DNA of 64,000 nucleotides from Nostoc sp. GT001 (GCF_030382115.1 NZ_JAUDRJ010000003.1:1147381-1211380); one strand, 5' to 3'. Positions 37,901-46,866 are shown, numbered from the stretch's first letter. A program made the numbers and translations. The notes: generated by a model from the letters alone, not told the origin.

Positions 37901-40389
37901 TTTTGCATCTGCTCAAAATCACCGCCCAGATAGGCTGCCTCTGCGGCTCCTTCATATAAACCAATGGTTAAGGTATATTCCGTTTGCCAAGCGTCTATAT
38001 TTAAAAGCTCTATCCCATTTGTGAAGTATTTAAGAGCAGCTTCGTAAGCTGTAGAAGCTTTAGCTTTTCGCCCTGCAATTAAATTTAATCGTGCCAATTC
38101 AGTTTTTTCAGACTGCTCTATCAGGTTAACAATACCTACATTTAACTGATTGACGATATCAAAAATATTAGCTTCTATTTCCTCTTTAGGTATATTTTTA
38201 AGAAGCAATTGCCCAATTCTCAGGTGAGTAGATTTCTTAAGTTCTTCTGGAATTAAGGAATATGCTGCTTGCTGTACTCTATCATGCAAGAACTTGTAAC
38301 CCACCCGTGAAGTGTCGAAATTTAAATTAACCGCTTCTTCTTGATTAAAAACTAAAGGAATGCGGTAAGCTTCACTTAAAGGCAGAATTAATCCCGCTTG
38401 CAAAGCTGAGTGTAAATCATTTGCTGTCAAAGAAGGTGATTTTTCATTGACTATCGATAAAACATCCAAACTAAATCTGTCACCCACACAAGCTGCTAAT
38501 TTTAAAACATCTTGAGTGAACTGTGGTAGTTTTTCAACTCGGCTGGCAACTAATTCAACTACATTCTTATCGGTGATTCCAATTGCTTGAATATCCTCTA
38601 GACTCCATTGCCATTTAGCATTAGCAAAGTCAAACGTTAACAGTTTTTCTTGATGAAGTGCCTGAATTAGTTGTGTTATGAAAAATGGATTTCCACCTGT
38701 TTTATTACAAATTAACTCAGCTAGTTTAATAATTTCTTGATTAAAGACTTCTGTTTGTTCATCCTGCTTCACCTCTATTTTTTGAAGAGTTTCGGCAACT
38801 AGCTGAGTTACATTGCCTAAATTTAAGGGTTGCAATACAAGATTATTAACAACCATGCCACTATTCTTAATCTCTTCTATCTTTTGGATTAAAGGATGTG
38901 CTGAACTAACTTCATTATCCCTATATGCCCCAATAAATAAAAAATATTTGCTGTCTGTATCAGTTATGAGCAGTTGAATTAGATTTAAAGTAGCTGAATC
39001 TGCCCATTGCAAATCATCTAAAAAGATGACTAATGGGTGTTCTTTTTGAGTAAAAACTTGGATAAATTCTTTAAAAACATGATTGAAACGATTTTGTGAT
39101 TCTGTTGCCCCAATTTGGGCAACTTCCGGCTGTGTCCCGATGATCAATTCTACTTCTGGAATTACGTCAGTAATAACTTTTCCATTTGTCCCTAAAGCTG
39201 ATAATATTTTACTACGCCATATTTCTATTTTTTCATTATTCTCGGTCAGCAAATAGCGCATTAAATATGCAAAGGCTTGAATTAAAGAAGCATAAGGTAT
39301 ATTCCGTTTTAACTGGTCAAATTTACCAGAAATAAAGTACCCTTGTCTGCGAGTAATGGGTTTATTAACTTCATTGACTAGAACTGATTTGCCAATCCCA
39401 GAATAGCCAGAAACTAGCATCATTTCACTAGTTCCAGATGTCACTCGCTCAAATGCAGCTAAAAGTTCATTAACTTGTTCTTCACGACCATATAATTTTT
39501 GAGGTATTAATAACTGGCTCAATATATCCAAACGACCTGGCACAAAATCAGTGATAATTCCCTTAGTTTCTAACTGCTTAATACATGATTCTAAATCTGC
39601 TAATAATCCTGTAGCACTTTGATATCTGTCTTCCGCATTTTTTGCCATCAGCTTCATCACAATCTCAGAGATGGCGGTAGGAATTTGTGAATTTAATGAT
39701 TGTGGGTTTCTCGCTTGAACTGCAATGTGACTATAAACTACTTCTAGGGGGTCTTGGCTAACAAATGGTGTTTTATCAGTGAGCATTTCATATAAAGTCA
39801 CACCAAGAGAATAAAAGTCAGTACGATAATCAAGAATGCGATTCATTCTCCCAGTTTGTTCAGGAGACATATAGGCAAGTGTGCCTTCAACGCAGTTCGG
39901 GTTATTAAATTGGGGATTTTCCTTATTGAGACGGGAGGCTATACCAAAGTCAGCGAGTTTAACAATACCTGTCTGGGAGTTAATTATAATGTTATTAGGT
40001 TTGATATCTTTATGAATAATCTGATTATTATGCAAATAATCTAAAGCTTTAGTCAGTTGAATAGCAATTTTTAAATGGTTAATTAAGTCAAGTTTTTTTG
40101 TTTGGAGCAGTTGAGATAAAGACTGACCACCAAAGTCTTCTAACAATAATCCCACCCGGTTTTCAAAGGTTTCTAGACTGATAGCTTTAACTATATTGGG
40201 ATGGTCTAAACCTTGCTGAATTTGATACTCATTTTTAAGGCGAGTAAAGGCTTCAAGGGTCGGATATTCATTTTTAAGCAGCTTGAGGATAACTCGCTGT
40301 TGCGTCTTTGGCGTTTGTGCTTGATAAATAATTGTTTGGATTCCTTCGTGGAGAGTCGAGTTGATTTGGTATCCAGTAAGATTTGGCAT
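34963..40389 (-). CDS. Trifunctional Ser/Thr kinase-AAA ATPase-GAF-histidine kinase
   Basis: 1,808 residues. A Hanks-type kinase (1-270) has Lys36, the catalytic loop HKDIKPNN (D128) and DFG at 147-149. Next is an ATPase module with Walker A GYSGIGKS (328-335) and Walker B VIFLDDLQWAD. A long helical, TPR-like region spans about 700-1310. A GAF domain (about 1345-1490), a coiled coil and a histidine kinase follow, with H1550 in AGVAHEINNPIGFI, NIIANAIDALEE, DNAKGMP and GTGLGLSIS. Nostoc has a family of such dual-specificity kinases (Hstk type), some linked to nitrogen or iron responses; the role here is unknown. No receiver is attached and there is no membrane helix. Confidence 0.92.
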   Translation of the reverse strand: MPNLTGYQINSTLHEGIQTIIYQAQTPKTQQRVILKLLKNEYPTLEAFTRLKNEYQIQQGLDHPNIVKAISLETFENRVGLLLEDFGGQSLSQLLQTKKLDLINHLKIAIQLTKALDYLHNNQIIHKDIKPNNIIINSQTGIVKLADFGIASRLNKENPQFNNPNCVEGTLAYMSPEQTGRMNRILDYRTDFYSLGVTLYEMLTDKTPFVSQDPLEVVYSHIAVQARNPQSLNSQIPTAISEIVMKLMAKNAEDRYQSATGLLADLESCIKQLETKGIITDFVPGRLDILSQLLIPQKLYGREEQVNELLAAFERVTSGTSEMMLVSGYSGIGKSVLVNEVNKPITRRQGYFISGKFDQLKRNIPYASLIQAFAYLMRYLLTENNEKIEIWRSKILSALGTNGKVITDVIPEVELIIGTQPEVAQIGATESQNRFNHVFKEFIQVFTQKEHPLVIFLDDLQWADSATLNLIQLLITDTDSKYFLFIGAYRDNEVSSAHPLIQKIEEIKNSGMVVNNLVLQPLNLGNVTQLVAETLQKIEVKQDEQTEVFNQEIIKLAELICNKTGGNPFFITQLIQALHQEKLLTFDFANAKWQWSLEDIQAIGITDKNVVELVASRVEKLPQFTQDVLKLAACVGDRFSLDVLSIVNEKSPSLTANDLHSALQAGLILPLSEAYRIPLVFNQEEAVNLNFDTSRVGYKFLHDRVQQAAYSLIPEELKKSTHLRIGQLLLKNIPKEEIEANIFDIVNQLNVGIVNLIEQSEKTELARLNLIAGRKAKASTAYEAALKYFTNGIELLNIDAWQTEYTLTIGLYEGAAEAAYLGGDFEQMQKWAEVVQQEAKILLDKVKVYEVQIIASIIQSKQLKAIQTAVSILQLLGISFPDEPTSTDIQQGMDEIAVSLKGKAIADLINLPLMTDPNKIAAMRILMGVLPAAFQTAPAMMPIIVCKMVNLSLRYGNTAVSAYGYSLYGLLLCGVQGEIDSGYKFGKLASRLVSQFNAEELKAKILTVVSAHVMHWKEHIRETLTSSMSGYSSGLETGDLEYAGYCGYIYPYHSFWLGKELWVLEKELIAYCDSLKKIKQQVAFTWNSVYLQTVLNLKGSFENVDCLIGEAYDEESMLPIHQQVNDLYTINHLFVNKLMLSYIFGEYFKAVENAAIAEKSLGGVTGLFVVPVFYFYDSLAHLAVYHTAKESEKQAILEKVQANQQKMELWAIHAPTNHLHRFYLVEAERYQVLGQKLEAMDYYENSIAKSQANGFLQEEALAYELAGKFYQSLGKELIHQTYITKAYYAYIRWGAIAKVKHLESKYVFLVGQTTTIENTSSKIDTTHITTNTTTNSSLSDFLDFNAFIKFSQAITNEIVLENLLGKLIQILLENAAAQKAVLLLLKENHLYIEASGNATDDVVTVLHSIPVETYQDLPLSVINYVLRTQQYIVLNDAIVTEPFNFDIYIQKSQTKSIFCLPIMYQSQLTGIIYLENQLSSGAFVLERVEVLKVLVSQMAIAIENASLYTKSQDKSKELEESIKDLQEAQLQLIQSEKMSSLGNLVAGVAHEINNPIGFITGSIAQAKDIVKDLIDYLQLYREKFPNPGAEIEEKAEEIDIDFLIKDLPKMIDGMTVGTQRIRNISTSLRTFSRADTTSKVLANIHEGIDSTLMILQHRLKADHNRPAIKIIKNYADIPLVKCYLGQLNQVFMNIIANAIDALEEANIGRDFLEIEEKHPNIITIETYLQVDNDMVVIKIQDNAKGMPEEVKSCIFENLFTTKCVGKGTGLGLSISRQIIVENHGGNLTCESVLGQGTQFIISIPILGE

Positions 40390-40574
40390 TGATTTTTGCC
40401 TGTAAAGTTATAAAATTAGCATCATCCCTGTTCTATCGTGAAAGGGGTTCTAGTTTAATTATTCCCAGTACTTAGAAAATTATTAACATTGCGCTTCGGT
40501 ATCCAAGGGTTGTAAATTAAAAAGCGATTATTTCTTGGTAATGGAAACTAGCGGTTAAAATCTGACTGTAACTT

Positions 40575-41111
40575 TTACGCCAACCGCAGATAAGGACACT
40601 TCTGTAAAAATCCAGATGCCTTATTATGGGCATCCAAATTATGAGTATGCGTTGGCGTAGGTCGAATAATGCCACCAAATAGGTCATCCAACCCGTAAGG
40701 TGTGAAAAATTGCCATTGTCCTTGAGCATTTAGTCGAACTCCCACAGCAGTAGCGGTGTGCAGCCAATCTGCGATGCCATCCTCTGTACTAGTATAAGGT
40801 CTGCTACCAAGACGCCAACGAGCAAAACTGGCTTGATTTTTGACATCAAACTCGTCATCAGGAAATTGTTCTGTGAGAGTCGCCTTTGCCACTAGTTCTT
40901 GAGAACGGTTCCCCTCTATATCAAAGAATGCAATATCGAAATCTTTAATAATTAATCCACAGTCATTGCCAAAAATTGAAGACCAAACGGTGTTTCGGAC
41001 TGCACCCCCGGCTAACCACCAGTTAGGTAGATTTAGTTGAGCGATCGCAGGTAATACTGTATTAATACGTGTATCAGCTAAAATCATCTGTAGGCGAGTG
41101 TTACTATTCAT
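40575..41111 (-). CDS. Nucleotidyltransferase-family protein (DUF925 type)
   Basis: 178 residues. The fold signature is LPNWWLAGGAVRNTVWS followed by KDFDIAFFD, which supplies the paired acidic residues of a polymerase-beta-like nucleotidyltransferase. Later segments RWRLGSRPYTSTEDGIADWL and TAVGVRLNAQGQWQFFTPYG match the family. The last 20 residues depart from the usual tail, and an overlapping frame continues for another 60 bp, so the C terminus may be altered by a late frameshift. The substrate is unknown. Confidence 0.8.
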   Translation of the reverse strand: MNSNTRLQMILADTRINTVLPAIAQLNLPNWWLAGGAVRNTVWSSIFGNDCGLIIKDFDIAFFDIEGNRSQELVAKATLTEQFPDDEFDVKNQASFARWRLGSRPYTSTEDGIADWLHTATAVGVRLNAQGQWQFFTPYGLDDLFGGIIRPTPTHTHNLDAHNKASGFLQKCPYLRLA

Positions 41112-41304
41112 ATCAAATTTCTGGGATTGTCAAGTAGAAGGTGAAAATATTATCATTCACATTTCATTAAACTTACGGTGTTAATAGTCCTGTTGTGACA
41201 CTTGGCAGGTCAATGTTTATCAGGAGAACTTCGTAGTCATAGTATAAAGAAAACAGGTTAAACAGAAGGTTAAATTGTGAATTGAGAATTTAGAATTTTT
41301 ATTT

Positions 41305-42573
41305 ATGGAAGATTTATTTGCGCGACTAGAACGCACACTCAATCCTGAACTGCCTTCCTTAACAGAGTCACAACAAAAACTCCTACAAGAACTCAGTATT
41401 GATGAAAATCAACCCGGTACGATTTTGCATGACTTTCAAACTCTGATAGATTTCTTGCAACCAAACGGAGTGGAAGTTAGTAGTATTAATAACCTTCTAC
41501 CGCTAAAAGTCCTATCAGAAGTTAATTCTCGGTTAAGTCACCCAATTGAAACTAAACTCAAACGCCCCGTACAGAAATCATACCCCTACATTAATGGACT
41601 ATATCTGTTATTACGCAGTTCTGGAATAGCCCAAATTAGATCCCAAGGGAAGAAGCAGGTTTTAGTTTTAGATGCAGCAACTTTGCAATCATGGTCAAGC
41701 CTCAATCTAACAGAACGTTATTTCAACTTATTAGAAGCTTGGTTGATTTGGGGAAATAACGAAGTTTTGGGTGAACATCAAGATTCATTAGGTAATTTAT
41801 TTAGATGTATTCAACTTTGGCCCCGCGTTCCAGATAAAGGTTTAAAATTTCCTAAATATGAAGATCAAAACAATATTAGTTATTACCCCGGACTGCATAA
41901 TGTTGCCCTGTTAGAGTTATTTGGATTTTTATTTATCAAACATGGTAAACCACAAGAAGGCAAGGGGTGGCGTATTACTAGTTTACAACGCTTACCCTTT
42001 GGTGATGCTCTGTTGCAATTCCTTTTTCCATTGGGGATACGAGGAGAATTACAGGATGATGTGAATGTGAGTTTTGGAAAATTACAGTCACATTTTCAAC
42101 CATTTTTTCCAGAATGGAAGCATAATTTACTTGTTCCTAAGCAAGGCTTCACCGATGGTATTTATATTTTCAAAGTATCTCTTTTTAAGGCTTGGCGACG
42201 CATTGCCATACCAGCAAAAAAACCATTAAGCTGGCTAGCAGAGATAATTCTTGATGCTTTTGACTTTGATTACGATCATCTGTATGAGTTTAGTTATAAA
42301 GACCATTTTGGTCGCATCATAAAAATTGGTCATGCCTATATGGAAACGCCCCCATTTGCTGACCAAGTGCAGATTGGTGATTTATCTTTAGAACCGGGTG
42401 GTAAAATGACCTATCTTTATGATTTTGGTGACAACTGGAAATTTGATGTGCAGTTAGAAGCAATTAATCCACCTGATCACAAAATCAAAAAACCGAAGAT
42501 TTTAGAAGTCCACGGAAATGCACCTCAACAGTATTGGAGTGAGGATGATGAATCGGATGAATATGAAGAATGA
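41305..42573 (+). CDS. Plasmid pRiA4b ORF-3-like protein
   Basis: 422 residues. The C-terminal part (about 285-405) is the pRiA4b ORF-3 (IS1096 passenger TnpR-like) domain: IYIFKVSLFKAWRRIAIP, DHLYEFSYKDHFGR, LEPGGKMTYLYDFGDNWKFD. The N-terminal 270 residues form a helical domain often found with it and of unknown role. It ends in an acidic tail (EDDESDEYEE). Although the family name recalls mobile elements, no IS ends were seen around it. Function unknown. Confidence 0.85.
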   Translation: MEDLFARLERTLNPELPSLTESQQKLLQELSIDENQPGTILHDFQTLIDFLQPNGVEVSSINNLLPLKVLSEVNSRLSHPIETKLKRPVQKSYPYINGLYLLLRSSGIAQIRSQGKKQVLVLDAATLQSWSSLNLTERYFNLLEAWLIWGNNEVLGEHQDSLGNLFRCIQLWPRVPDKGLKFPKYEDQNNISYYPGLHNVALLELFGFLFIKHGKPQEGKGWRITSLQRLPFGDALLQFLFPLGIRGELQDDVNVSFGKLQSHFQPFFPEWKHNLLVPKQGFTDGIYIFKVSLFKAWRRIAIPAKKPLSWLAEIILDAFDFDYDHLYEFSYKDHFGRIIKIGHAYMETPPFADQVQIGDLSLEPGGKMTYLYDFGDNWKFDVQLEAINPPDHKIKKPKILEVHGNAPQQYWSEDDESDEYEE

Positions 42574-42711
42574 GAAAGATTTAGGAAAGTTTAGATAATG
42601 AAAAGTTTCTCATATTCTCATATTTTCTGTTTCTGTCTATTAAAACCCGCTTTAAGATTGAGATAGTTTTAGTTACAATAAGGTGATACAAATTGTTAGG
42701 AGATAAAACCT

Positions 42712-43155
42712 GTGAGCCTTCCATATACTGGAGGTTGTCAATGTGGACAGATTCGTTATGAAATTAATGCCGAACCGTTAACACTTTACCTATGTCACTG
42801 TAAAGAGTGTCAAAAACAATCGTCCAGTGCCTTTGGTATGTCTCTTACAGTACTACGAGATGCTGTTGTAATTGTTCAGGGAAAACCGAAATCTTGGACT
42901 CGGAAAAATGATAGCGGACGTGAGGTTAATAACCTATTCTGTGGCGACTGCGGAACGCGATTGTTCCATGAAAGAACTTACAATCCAAATACTATCAATG
43001 TCAAAGCTGGAACCTTAGATGATACCAGTTGGTTACGCCCAGTAGGTAACATTTGGACACGCAGTGCCCAGTCATGGGTGATAATTTCAGACCAATTGCT
43101 CAACTATGACGGGCAACCAGAAGATACGCAGGCTTTATGGGAAAAATGGAAATAA
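42712..43155 (+). CDS. GFA-family zinc protein (Mss4-like fold)
   Basis: 147 residues from a GTG start preceded by AGGAG at 42700-42704. Zinc ligands are in GGCQCGQIRYEI (C9, C11), LCHCKECQKQSSSAFG (C28, C30, C33) and FCGDCGTRLFHE. The family is named for a glutathione-dependent formaldehyde-activating enzyme, but most members, including this one, have no assigned reaction. The gene stands alone on its strand. Confidence 0.9.
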   Translation: MSLPYTGGCQCGQIRYEINAEPLTLYLCHCKECQKQSSSAFGMSLTVLRDAVVIVQGKPKSWTRKNDSGREVNNLFCGDCGTRLFHERTYNPNTINVKAGTLDDTSWLRPVGNIWTRSAQSWVIISDQLLNYDGQPEDTQALWEKWK

Positions 43156-43510
43156 CAACATCCATAAATGCATAACTCATGATATTAGACATCATACTTA
43201 TGATACTTAAAGTATCTAACTCATTACTGTACTAAAGAAGATAATAATCATAAAATTTTACTGGTAAAATGCTTTAATGAACATATTAGATTATTTAAAA
43301 CAGTAATAGTAAACTCAAATTATAAGTTCAGTTTGTGTATCATATATAGTTCCACTTGTCTGCAAATCATTAATAAAGCTAACACACTATTAATATTTCA
43401 CATGAAAAATTACTGGATATTTTCAATCAAGTAATGTAAGTGAAATTGGATAAGTAAGGCGATTTTGGTTCATTTTCAACACTTTTAACAGTTATTTCTA
43501 GACAAGCTTG
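43156..43510. other. Intergenic, AT-rich, no gene seen
   Basis: About 355 bp of AT-rich DNA upstream of cobO. I looked for a cobalamin riboswitch because of the downstream gene and did not see its conserved core. It probably holds the cobO promoter. Confidence 0.45.
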
Positions 43511-44188
43511 ATGAAAAACGATACACCGCGAGAATTGAACCCAGACCAAGAAATTGGACGCTTGATTGATGAGGTAATGTCTTCATCTCTGACTGATGAA
43601 CAGTACCGCAAAAAAATGCAGCGACGCAAAGAAGTGCAAGACAAGCGCATAGCAGAAGCTGTACCAGAAAAAGGATTAATTATTGTAAATACTGGTAACG
43701 GTAAGGGTAAAACCACTGCGGCTTTGGGGATGGTGTTGCGATCGCTCGGTCATGGGTATAAAGTAGCGATCGTCCAATTCATCAAAGGTAGCTGGGAACC
43801 TTCCGAAAAAAGGGTCTTCAGTTATTGGGAAGACCAGATAGAATTTCATGCAATGGGCGAAGGATTTACCTGGGAAACTCAAGACCGCGATCGCGATCTT
43901 GACAAAGCTAGCGCCGCCTGGGAAAAATCATTAGAATACATCCGCAACCCAGACTTTCATCTAGTGTTGTTAGACGAAATCAATATCGCCCTTAAAATGG
44001 CTTATTTACCAGTAGAAGACGTTTTAGCCGGTTTGGCACAAAAACCCGCTAACAAACACGTTATTCTCACAGGTAGAGGCGCACCACCTGCTTTAATTGA
44101 GCGTGCTGACTTAGTAACTGAAATGACCCTAGTTAAGCACCCTTTCCGCGATCAAGGTGTGAAAGCACAACCGGGAATTGAATATTAA
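43511..44188 (+). CDS. cobO: Cob(I)yrinic acid a,c-diamide adenosyltransferase
   Basis: 225 residues from the ATG at 43511; an in-frame TTG precedes it directly. The CobO/BtuR/CobA P-loop reads TGNGKGKTTAALGM (61 onward), followed by the family segments VAIVQFIKGSW, FHAMGEGFTWETQDRDRD and LVLLDEINIALKMAYLP. It transfers the adenosyl group of ATP to the cobalt of corrinoids in B12 synthesis or salvage. The N-terminal 45 residues are charged and helical, as in other cyanobacterial members. No other B12 gene is in the window. A hairpin terminator follows. Confidence 0.95.
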   Translation: MKNDTPRELNPDQEIGRLIDEVMSSSLTDEQYRKKMQRRKEVQDKRIAEAVPEKGLIIVNTGNGKGKTTAALGMVLRSLGHGYKVAIVQFIKGSWEPSEKRVFSYWEDQIEFHAMGEGFTWETQDRDRDLDKASAAWEKSLEYIRNPDFHLVLLDEINIALKMAYLPVEDVLAGLAQKPANKHVILTGRGAPPALIERADLVTEMTLVKHPFRDQGVKAQPGIEY

Positions 44189-44189
44189 A

Positions 44190-44459
44190 TCAGAATTCAG
44201 AATTCAGAATTCAGAATTGTTAAAAAACCAGGTTTCCGACTCAGCAGAGATTCAGAAATCTGGTTTTTAATTCTCGTATGTCATATCATGTCCGCTTGAT
44301 TGCTTATTAAATCCAAAGAACCCCACCCCGCCAAAGCTACGCTTTGTCTCCCCTCCCCGCTTGCGGGGAGGGGTTGGGGGTGGGGTGTAATGACTGTGGT
44401 TAGCATAACTAATTATGAGGTACAAAGTTTTACTTCTGAATTCTGAATTCTGAATTCTA
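44190..44459. repeat. Inverted AGAATTC tandem repeats around palindromic GC-rich DNA
   Basis: Four AGAATTC units (44190-44217) and several complementary GAATTCT units (44436-44459) bracket the spacer. Inside, an outer repeat ACCCCACCCC/GGGGTGGGGT and an inner hairpin CCCTCCCCGC/GCGGGGAGGG (44351-44372) form a second nested palindrome at 44319-44387. Confidence 0.8.
44223..44268 (+). terminator. Terminator of cobO
   Basis: AAAAACCAGGTTTC and GAAATCTGGTTTTT can pair (one G-T) across an 18-nt loop and end in a T run, 35 bp after the cobO stop. Confidence 0.7.
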
Positions 44460-44475
44460 CTGTAAGTTCCCTTTG

Positions 44476-45213
44476 TTACTTCTTATTCCAAAGACTTAAA
44501 AATGCTTGAGAGATGGCTGGGGTAATCTGACTTTGTAAGTGATTTAGTGCATCACGATGGTTTGCATTATTGTCATCATAATAAGTAAAAACATTCGTCA
44601 GCTTGACAATCTCAGGATTTTGATCGTTTGTCCCCCTCCATTTGTTAGTAACTTTGTGTAAAACGTCCTTGGGTAGATTTTGTTGTAAGTTATTTAACGC
44701 TGCAATGTAAGAAGGATTTTGAGGATTTTTTTTGAATTGGAAATACAAATCTATCAGCTTTACTTGTGTCTGAGGTTTGGGCTTATCTGTCAGACTAGAT
44801 TGCTGTAGAATTTGCCGCTGTTCAATAGTAGCAATCCCATTTTCAGTTAAACCCTGAGATTTCTGAAATTTCTTGACTGCTGTATAAGTAGCTGGGCCAT
44901 AAAAAGGCAAATCTTTTGGAATTTCGGCATTGGTTGCAAAACCGTGAAACTTCAATCTATTCTGAAGCCCTTTGACTGTTTCTTCCATGACAGTTCGAGT
45001 CTCTGCATCAGCATTACCATTAACCACAAGTTTTTGTGAATACTGTTTCTGAAACTTTTTAATCGCTTCTTCAGTAGGATCGTCTGTCAAAGAGTTGTTA
45101 TTCCGCTTCCAGGGAGCAAATTTAGTGAGATCCGGCTTAGGATCAATCTCAGGAGCTAAATATCCCAATCCGATCAATATATGACGGATGACTTCAGGGC
45201 TACTAACGGCCAT
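44476..45213 (-). CDS. Peptidoglycan-binding-domain protein
   Basis: 245 residues from the ATG at 45213 (MAVSSPEVIRHILIGLGYL), chosen because AAGGAACC lies about 8 bp upstream; the open frame extends to 45300, but the extra residues look non-coding. Two PG_binding_1-like repeats are visible: about 12-75 (with DPTEEAIKKFQKQYS, LVVNGNADAETRTVM) and about 78-135 (GPATYTAVKKFQKSQGL, ENGIATIEQRQIL). The C-terminal 100 residues have no recognised domain. There is no signal peptide at the chosen start, so export is uncertain. Possible role in cell-wall binding. Confidence 0.8.
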   Translation of the reverse strand: MAVSSPEVIRHILIGLGYLAPEIDPKPDLTKFAPWKRNNNSLTDDPTEEAIKKFQKQYSQKLVVNGNADAETRTVMEETVKGLQNRLKFHGFATNAEIPKDLPFYGPATYTAVKKFQKSQGLTENGIATIEQRQILQQSSLTDKPKPQTQVKLIDLYFQFKKNPQNPSYIAALNNLQQNLPKDVLHKVTNKWRGTNDQNPEIVKLTNVFTYYDDNNANHRDALNHLQSQITPAISQAFLSLWNKK

Positions 45214-45497
45214 ACTTTTTGGTTCCTTTGCGATTAAACTACCATTTAATGTATCTTGTTTTACAAAAATTAGGTAAGTAGAAATAAATAAATCTAACAT
45301 TTCTTATTTGCAAGGCGTTCCGAAGGTTAAGCGATGTGTGACGACAAGCTGCAACTCTTTGAGACGTTCGACGTATGCGACTACAGAGAGTGAAAAAGAA
45401 AGAGATGCGATCGCTTATTCTCAACTATTAATGATACTACGTGTTACGGACACACAGATGTCCGCAGACAATTTTACAAAAGGCTTCAGGTAAATAT

Positions 45498-45620
45498 TAG
45501 ACCTCTTGCAAAAGTGCTTTTTGCAAGAGGGGGAAAAGGGTAAAGGTTAAAGGGGAAGGGGACAATACAGAACCTTTTCCCCTTCCCCTTGCCCTTTTCC
45601 CGACTTATGCAAGAAGTCTA
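45498..45620. repeat. MITE-like element with AGACTTCTTGCA ends
   Basis: TAGACCTCTTGCAAAAG at the left and CTTATGCAAGAAGTCTA at the right form imperfect terminal inverted repeats 123 bp apart. The interior has the palindrome CTCTTGCAAAAA/TTTTTGCAAGAG type (45503-45529) and a purine-rich/pyrimidine-rich inverted pair (AAGGGGAAGGGG, CCCCTTCCCCTT). No coding capacity. The wider interval 45214-45685 holds no supported gene. Confidence 0.75.
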
Positions 45621-45685
45621 TTGGATATCATCGTCAAGGTAGCTCCAATCTCAAACAGCGCCAACGGCCATCGCAAAAACATCGC

Positions 45686-46237
45686 TCAATTACTACCAGA
45701 GAAAAAAGCAAACTCCCGGTTAATATTCCAGCGCTTCCCATCGTGAAGCAGCAAGGTTAATTTGTCAGCAGTAAACTCAAAATGCAACTGACGATTTTCA
45801 AATTCTGGCCAAGCAGCTTTAAAATTCTGCTTTGTTAAATCCCGAAATGCAACCGTTAAATGGGGTGCAAAAGGGCGGGTTTTAGAAACCTTGTCAACAA
45901 TTTGCAAGTTGCTTTCTGTATAAGCCATTAAATCAGCTTGCAAAGTTAAAAGCTCTTGACTTCTGACGACATTAATGTATATGACACGAGGCGCAAAGGC
46001 ATTAAACCCTTTTAGTGTAATTGCTACTTGCTGTTGTTCACTGGCAAACTCCTTCAAGGATGCTTCTAACACTGGCAAGTTATCATCTGCCCATTCAAAA
46101 GGCGGTTGCAGGGTAATATGAGGCGGAGACTTTAACGCTCCGCTACTAGTATAGCGCTCGGCAAAATACTGCTTAATCTCGTTGGCGTAGTCTTGAATAT
46201 CTTGTGGTGGTAAAAGGGCGACAAAAAAACGGCTCAT
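45686..46237 (-). CDS. 2H phosphoesterase (2'-5' RNA ligase family)
   Basis: 183 residues with the two H-x-T/S motifs of the 2H superfamily: PPHITLQPPF (H40, T42) and APHLTVAFRD (H126, T128). The start MSRFFVALLPP is typical. Members act on 2',3'-cyclic phosphates or 2'-5' linkages in RNA; ThpR is the best-known bacterial one. The substrate is not known here. The gene stands alone on the minus strand. Confidence 0.9.
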   Translation of the reverse strand: MSRFFVALLPPQDIQDYANEIKQYFAERYTSSGALKSPPHITLQPPFEWADDNLPVLEASLKEFASEQQQVAITLKGFNAFAPRVIYINVVRSQELLTLQADLMAYTESNLQIVDKVSKTRPFAPHLTVAFRDLTKQNFKAAWPEFENRQLHFEFTADKLTLLLHDGKRWNINREFAFFSGSN

Positions 46238-46243
46238 TCAATT

Positions 46244-46270
46244 TTGGATTTTAGATTTTGGATTATGAAA
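46244..46270. repeat. Short TTTTGGATT tandem repeat
   Basis: TTTTGGATTTTAGATTTTGG, a short direct repeat just upstream of the 2H phosphoesterase start, belongs to the short tandem repeat class common in this genome. Confidence 0.5.
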
Positions 46271-46440
46271 TCATTGCTGTTGAGTATTGAACGGCAAACG
46301 CTCAAAGGATATTACAGATATAGCAGTGCGTTAGGCTAAAGCCATAACGCACTTCAATTAAGATTTATTGTATTTGATACTCTGAATCAGCACTGGGTAC
46401 TTTACGTAGGCTGTCTGTTGTAACTGGAGTTAAGAAGCCG

Positions 46441-46707
46441 ATGCCGTGGTTTGTAAAAATTGAAGAGGGCAAAGTCGATAAACCTACCTTTGACCAATAT
46501 GTACCTGCTCACAAAGCTTACATTCGGGAATTGATTACTAAAGGACACAAAGCGCGAACAGGCTATTGGGTGGAGCAAAGAGGCGGGATGTTGCTGTTTG
46601 AGGCAGCCTCAAAGGAGGAAGCGGAAGCGATTGTGGCTGATGATCCCTTGGTAAAACACGGCTGCGTCAACTATCAGCTTTATGAATGGCGAATTGTTAT
46701 GGAATGA
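46441..46707 (+). CDS. YciI-family protein
   Basis: 88 residues, the usual size for YciI-like ferredoxin-fold proteins. Conserved features: PAHKAYIRELITKGHKARTG with the family His, and EAASKEEAEAIVADDPLVKH with the Asp that pairs with it. Relatives include muconolactone-isomerase-like enzymes; none of the reactions can be assigned here. It ends 37 bp before the SRP RNA. Confidence 0.9.
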   Translation: MPWFVKIEEGKVDKPTFDQYVPAHKAYIRELITKGHKARTGYWVEQRGGMLLFEAASKEEAEAIVADDPLVKHGCVNYQLYEWRIVME

Positions 46708-46744
46708 CACACACTTACTGACTTTTCATGTTATGGTTATTGAA

Positions 46745-46838
46745 GACCTGGATCTATGCGATCGCAACACCCAAATCTTGTCAGAACCGGAAGGTAGCAG
46801 CAACACGGGAGGCTTGTGGTAGGCGTAGTCTCCGGGTC
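46745..46838 (+). ncRNA. ffs: Bacterial small signal recognition particle RNA (4.5S)
   Basis: The diagnostic apical domain TCAGAACCGGAAGGTAGCAG (46780-46799) contains the GGAA tetraloop region and the asymmetric loop that bind Ffh. The flanks pair into one long helix: GACCTGG (46745-46751) with CCGGGTC (46832-46838), and further inward CTATGCG with the opposing TAGGCGTAG region. The length of about 94 nt is normal for the small SRP RNA. It directs nascent membrane proteins to the translocon with Ffh. A promoter was not identified. The ends are set by the outer helix and may be off by a few bases. Confidence 0.9.
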
Positions 46839-46866
46839 GCCCTATTTTTAGGAGCCTTCAGCAACA

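Noticed and set aside
40517..40729. Minus-strand open frame overlapping the nucleotidyltransferase gene
   Set aside because: It is an alternative phase of the same DNA; at most its end marks a late frameshift in that gene.
43156..43510. Cobalamin riboswitch upstream of cobO
   Set aside because: The conserved B12-box core could not be found by eye in this AT-rich spacer.
45308..45493. Small plus-strand open frame in a spacer
   Set aside because: It runs through repeat-like DNA, overlaps a competing minus frame, and shows no family features.
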